Assembly (NCBI GenBank): GCA_946184595.1
Contig: CAMHFM010000065.1
Location: forward strand, 1 to 5,394
Source of the DNA: an uncultured Azospirillum sp.
GTDB taxonomy: Bacteria > Pseudomonadota > Alphaproteobacteria > RF32 > CAG-239
DNA length: 5,394 bases
Reading direction: 5' to 3'
In this document: positions 5,311 to 5,394 of the stretch, piece after piece
Position numbering within the stretch: the stretch's first letter is position 1
Layout: every line of letters begins with the position of its first letter
The notes under the pieces: generated by a model
The model's database searches: none
What the model was told of the DNA's origin: nothing
What the model saw: only the letters and a program-made list of their open reading frames with translations
Made by a program: the position numbers and the translations under genes

Positions 5311-5346
5311 AATTAAAAACGGGGACGATTTCATACATCGTCCCCG
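5311..5346 (-). terminator. rho-independent terminator upstream of metK
   Basis: A perfect 10-bp stem, CGGGGACGAT (5320-5329) with ATCGTCCCCG (5337-5346), encloses a seven-base loop. On the minus strand it is followed by TTTTT (5315-5319) and then AATTTTAA. It would end transcription entering from the right edge. The plus-strand side has no T-run, so it is not bidirectional. It isolates metK from the upstream gene, or it could act as an attenuator in the metK leader. Confidence 0.85.
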
Positions 5347-5366
5347 ATTATACCAATTTTTATAAA

Positions 5367-5394
5367 CTATTTTTTAGATTTTGTCGCGCTCATT
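5367..5394 (-). CDS. possible 3' end of an upstream gene
   Basis: At the right edge the minus strand has a frame ending in SATKSKK and a TAG at 5369-5367, about 20 bases before the terminator hairpin. A lysine-rich C-terminus followed by a terminator is what a gene end looks like. Another frame (ending in RDKI, stop TAA) is open too, and 28 bases are too few to decide. The product is unknown. Confidence 0.2.

Overview
The window looks like the end-joined region of a tailed, cos-type (lambda-like) temperate phage or prophage. The host is probably a gammaproteobacterium of moderate-to-low G+C. A Pasteurellaceae host would fit the composition, but nothing in the window proves it. Every gene I accept is on the minus strand, so the biological reading direction is right to left.

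In transcription order the layout is as follows. A few bases that may be the 3' end of an upstream gene (5367-5394) are followed by a clear rho-independent terminator (5311-5346). Next come a short, phage-type S-adenosylmethionine synthetase (4262-5278), a Panacea-domain (DUF4065) protein (3763-4206) and a 139-residue two-helix membrane protein (3334-3753). The last two form a candidate PanA-PanT toxin-antitoxin pair. Eight bases after the membrane protein's stop lies a block that I read as a phage cos site. It has a cosQ-like GGGTCCTT (3318-3325), a 24-bp imperfect palindrome with cosN geometry (3278-3301), and a cluster of GGTTGGTCAC direct repeats (3146-3252) where lambda has its terminase-binding cosB. 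The cosQ-to-predicted-nick distance is 22 nt, the same as in lambda as I recall that sequence. If this is right, metK-panA-panT form the extreme right end of the packaged genome, and the genes to the left form its left end.

Left of cos is a compact operon: a ParB-domain/adenine-specific DNA methyltransferase fusion (1883-3121), then four small proteins (1474-1785, 975-1463, 601-972, 420-617). The last four genes are packed with overlaps or near-zero gaps and good Shine-Dalgarno sites. After an AT-rich gap of about 180 bp, the 5' end of a DUF262 (GmrSD/ParB-Srx fold) gene runs off the left edge (1-236).

Most of the recognisable genes concern SAM-dependent DNA modification (methyltransferase plus SAM supply) and phage/host conflict (Panacea pair, DUF262 protein), placed on both sides of the packaging site. 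No terminase, portal, capsid, integrase, rRNA, tRNA, CRISPR array or insertion sequence is visible. Four gene starts are set downstream of the longest open frame because the Shine-Dalgarno sites decide them.
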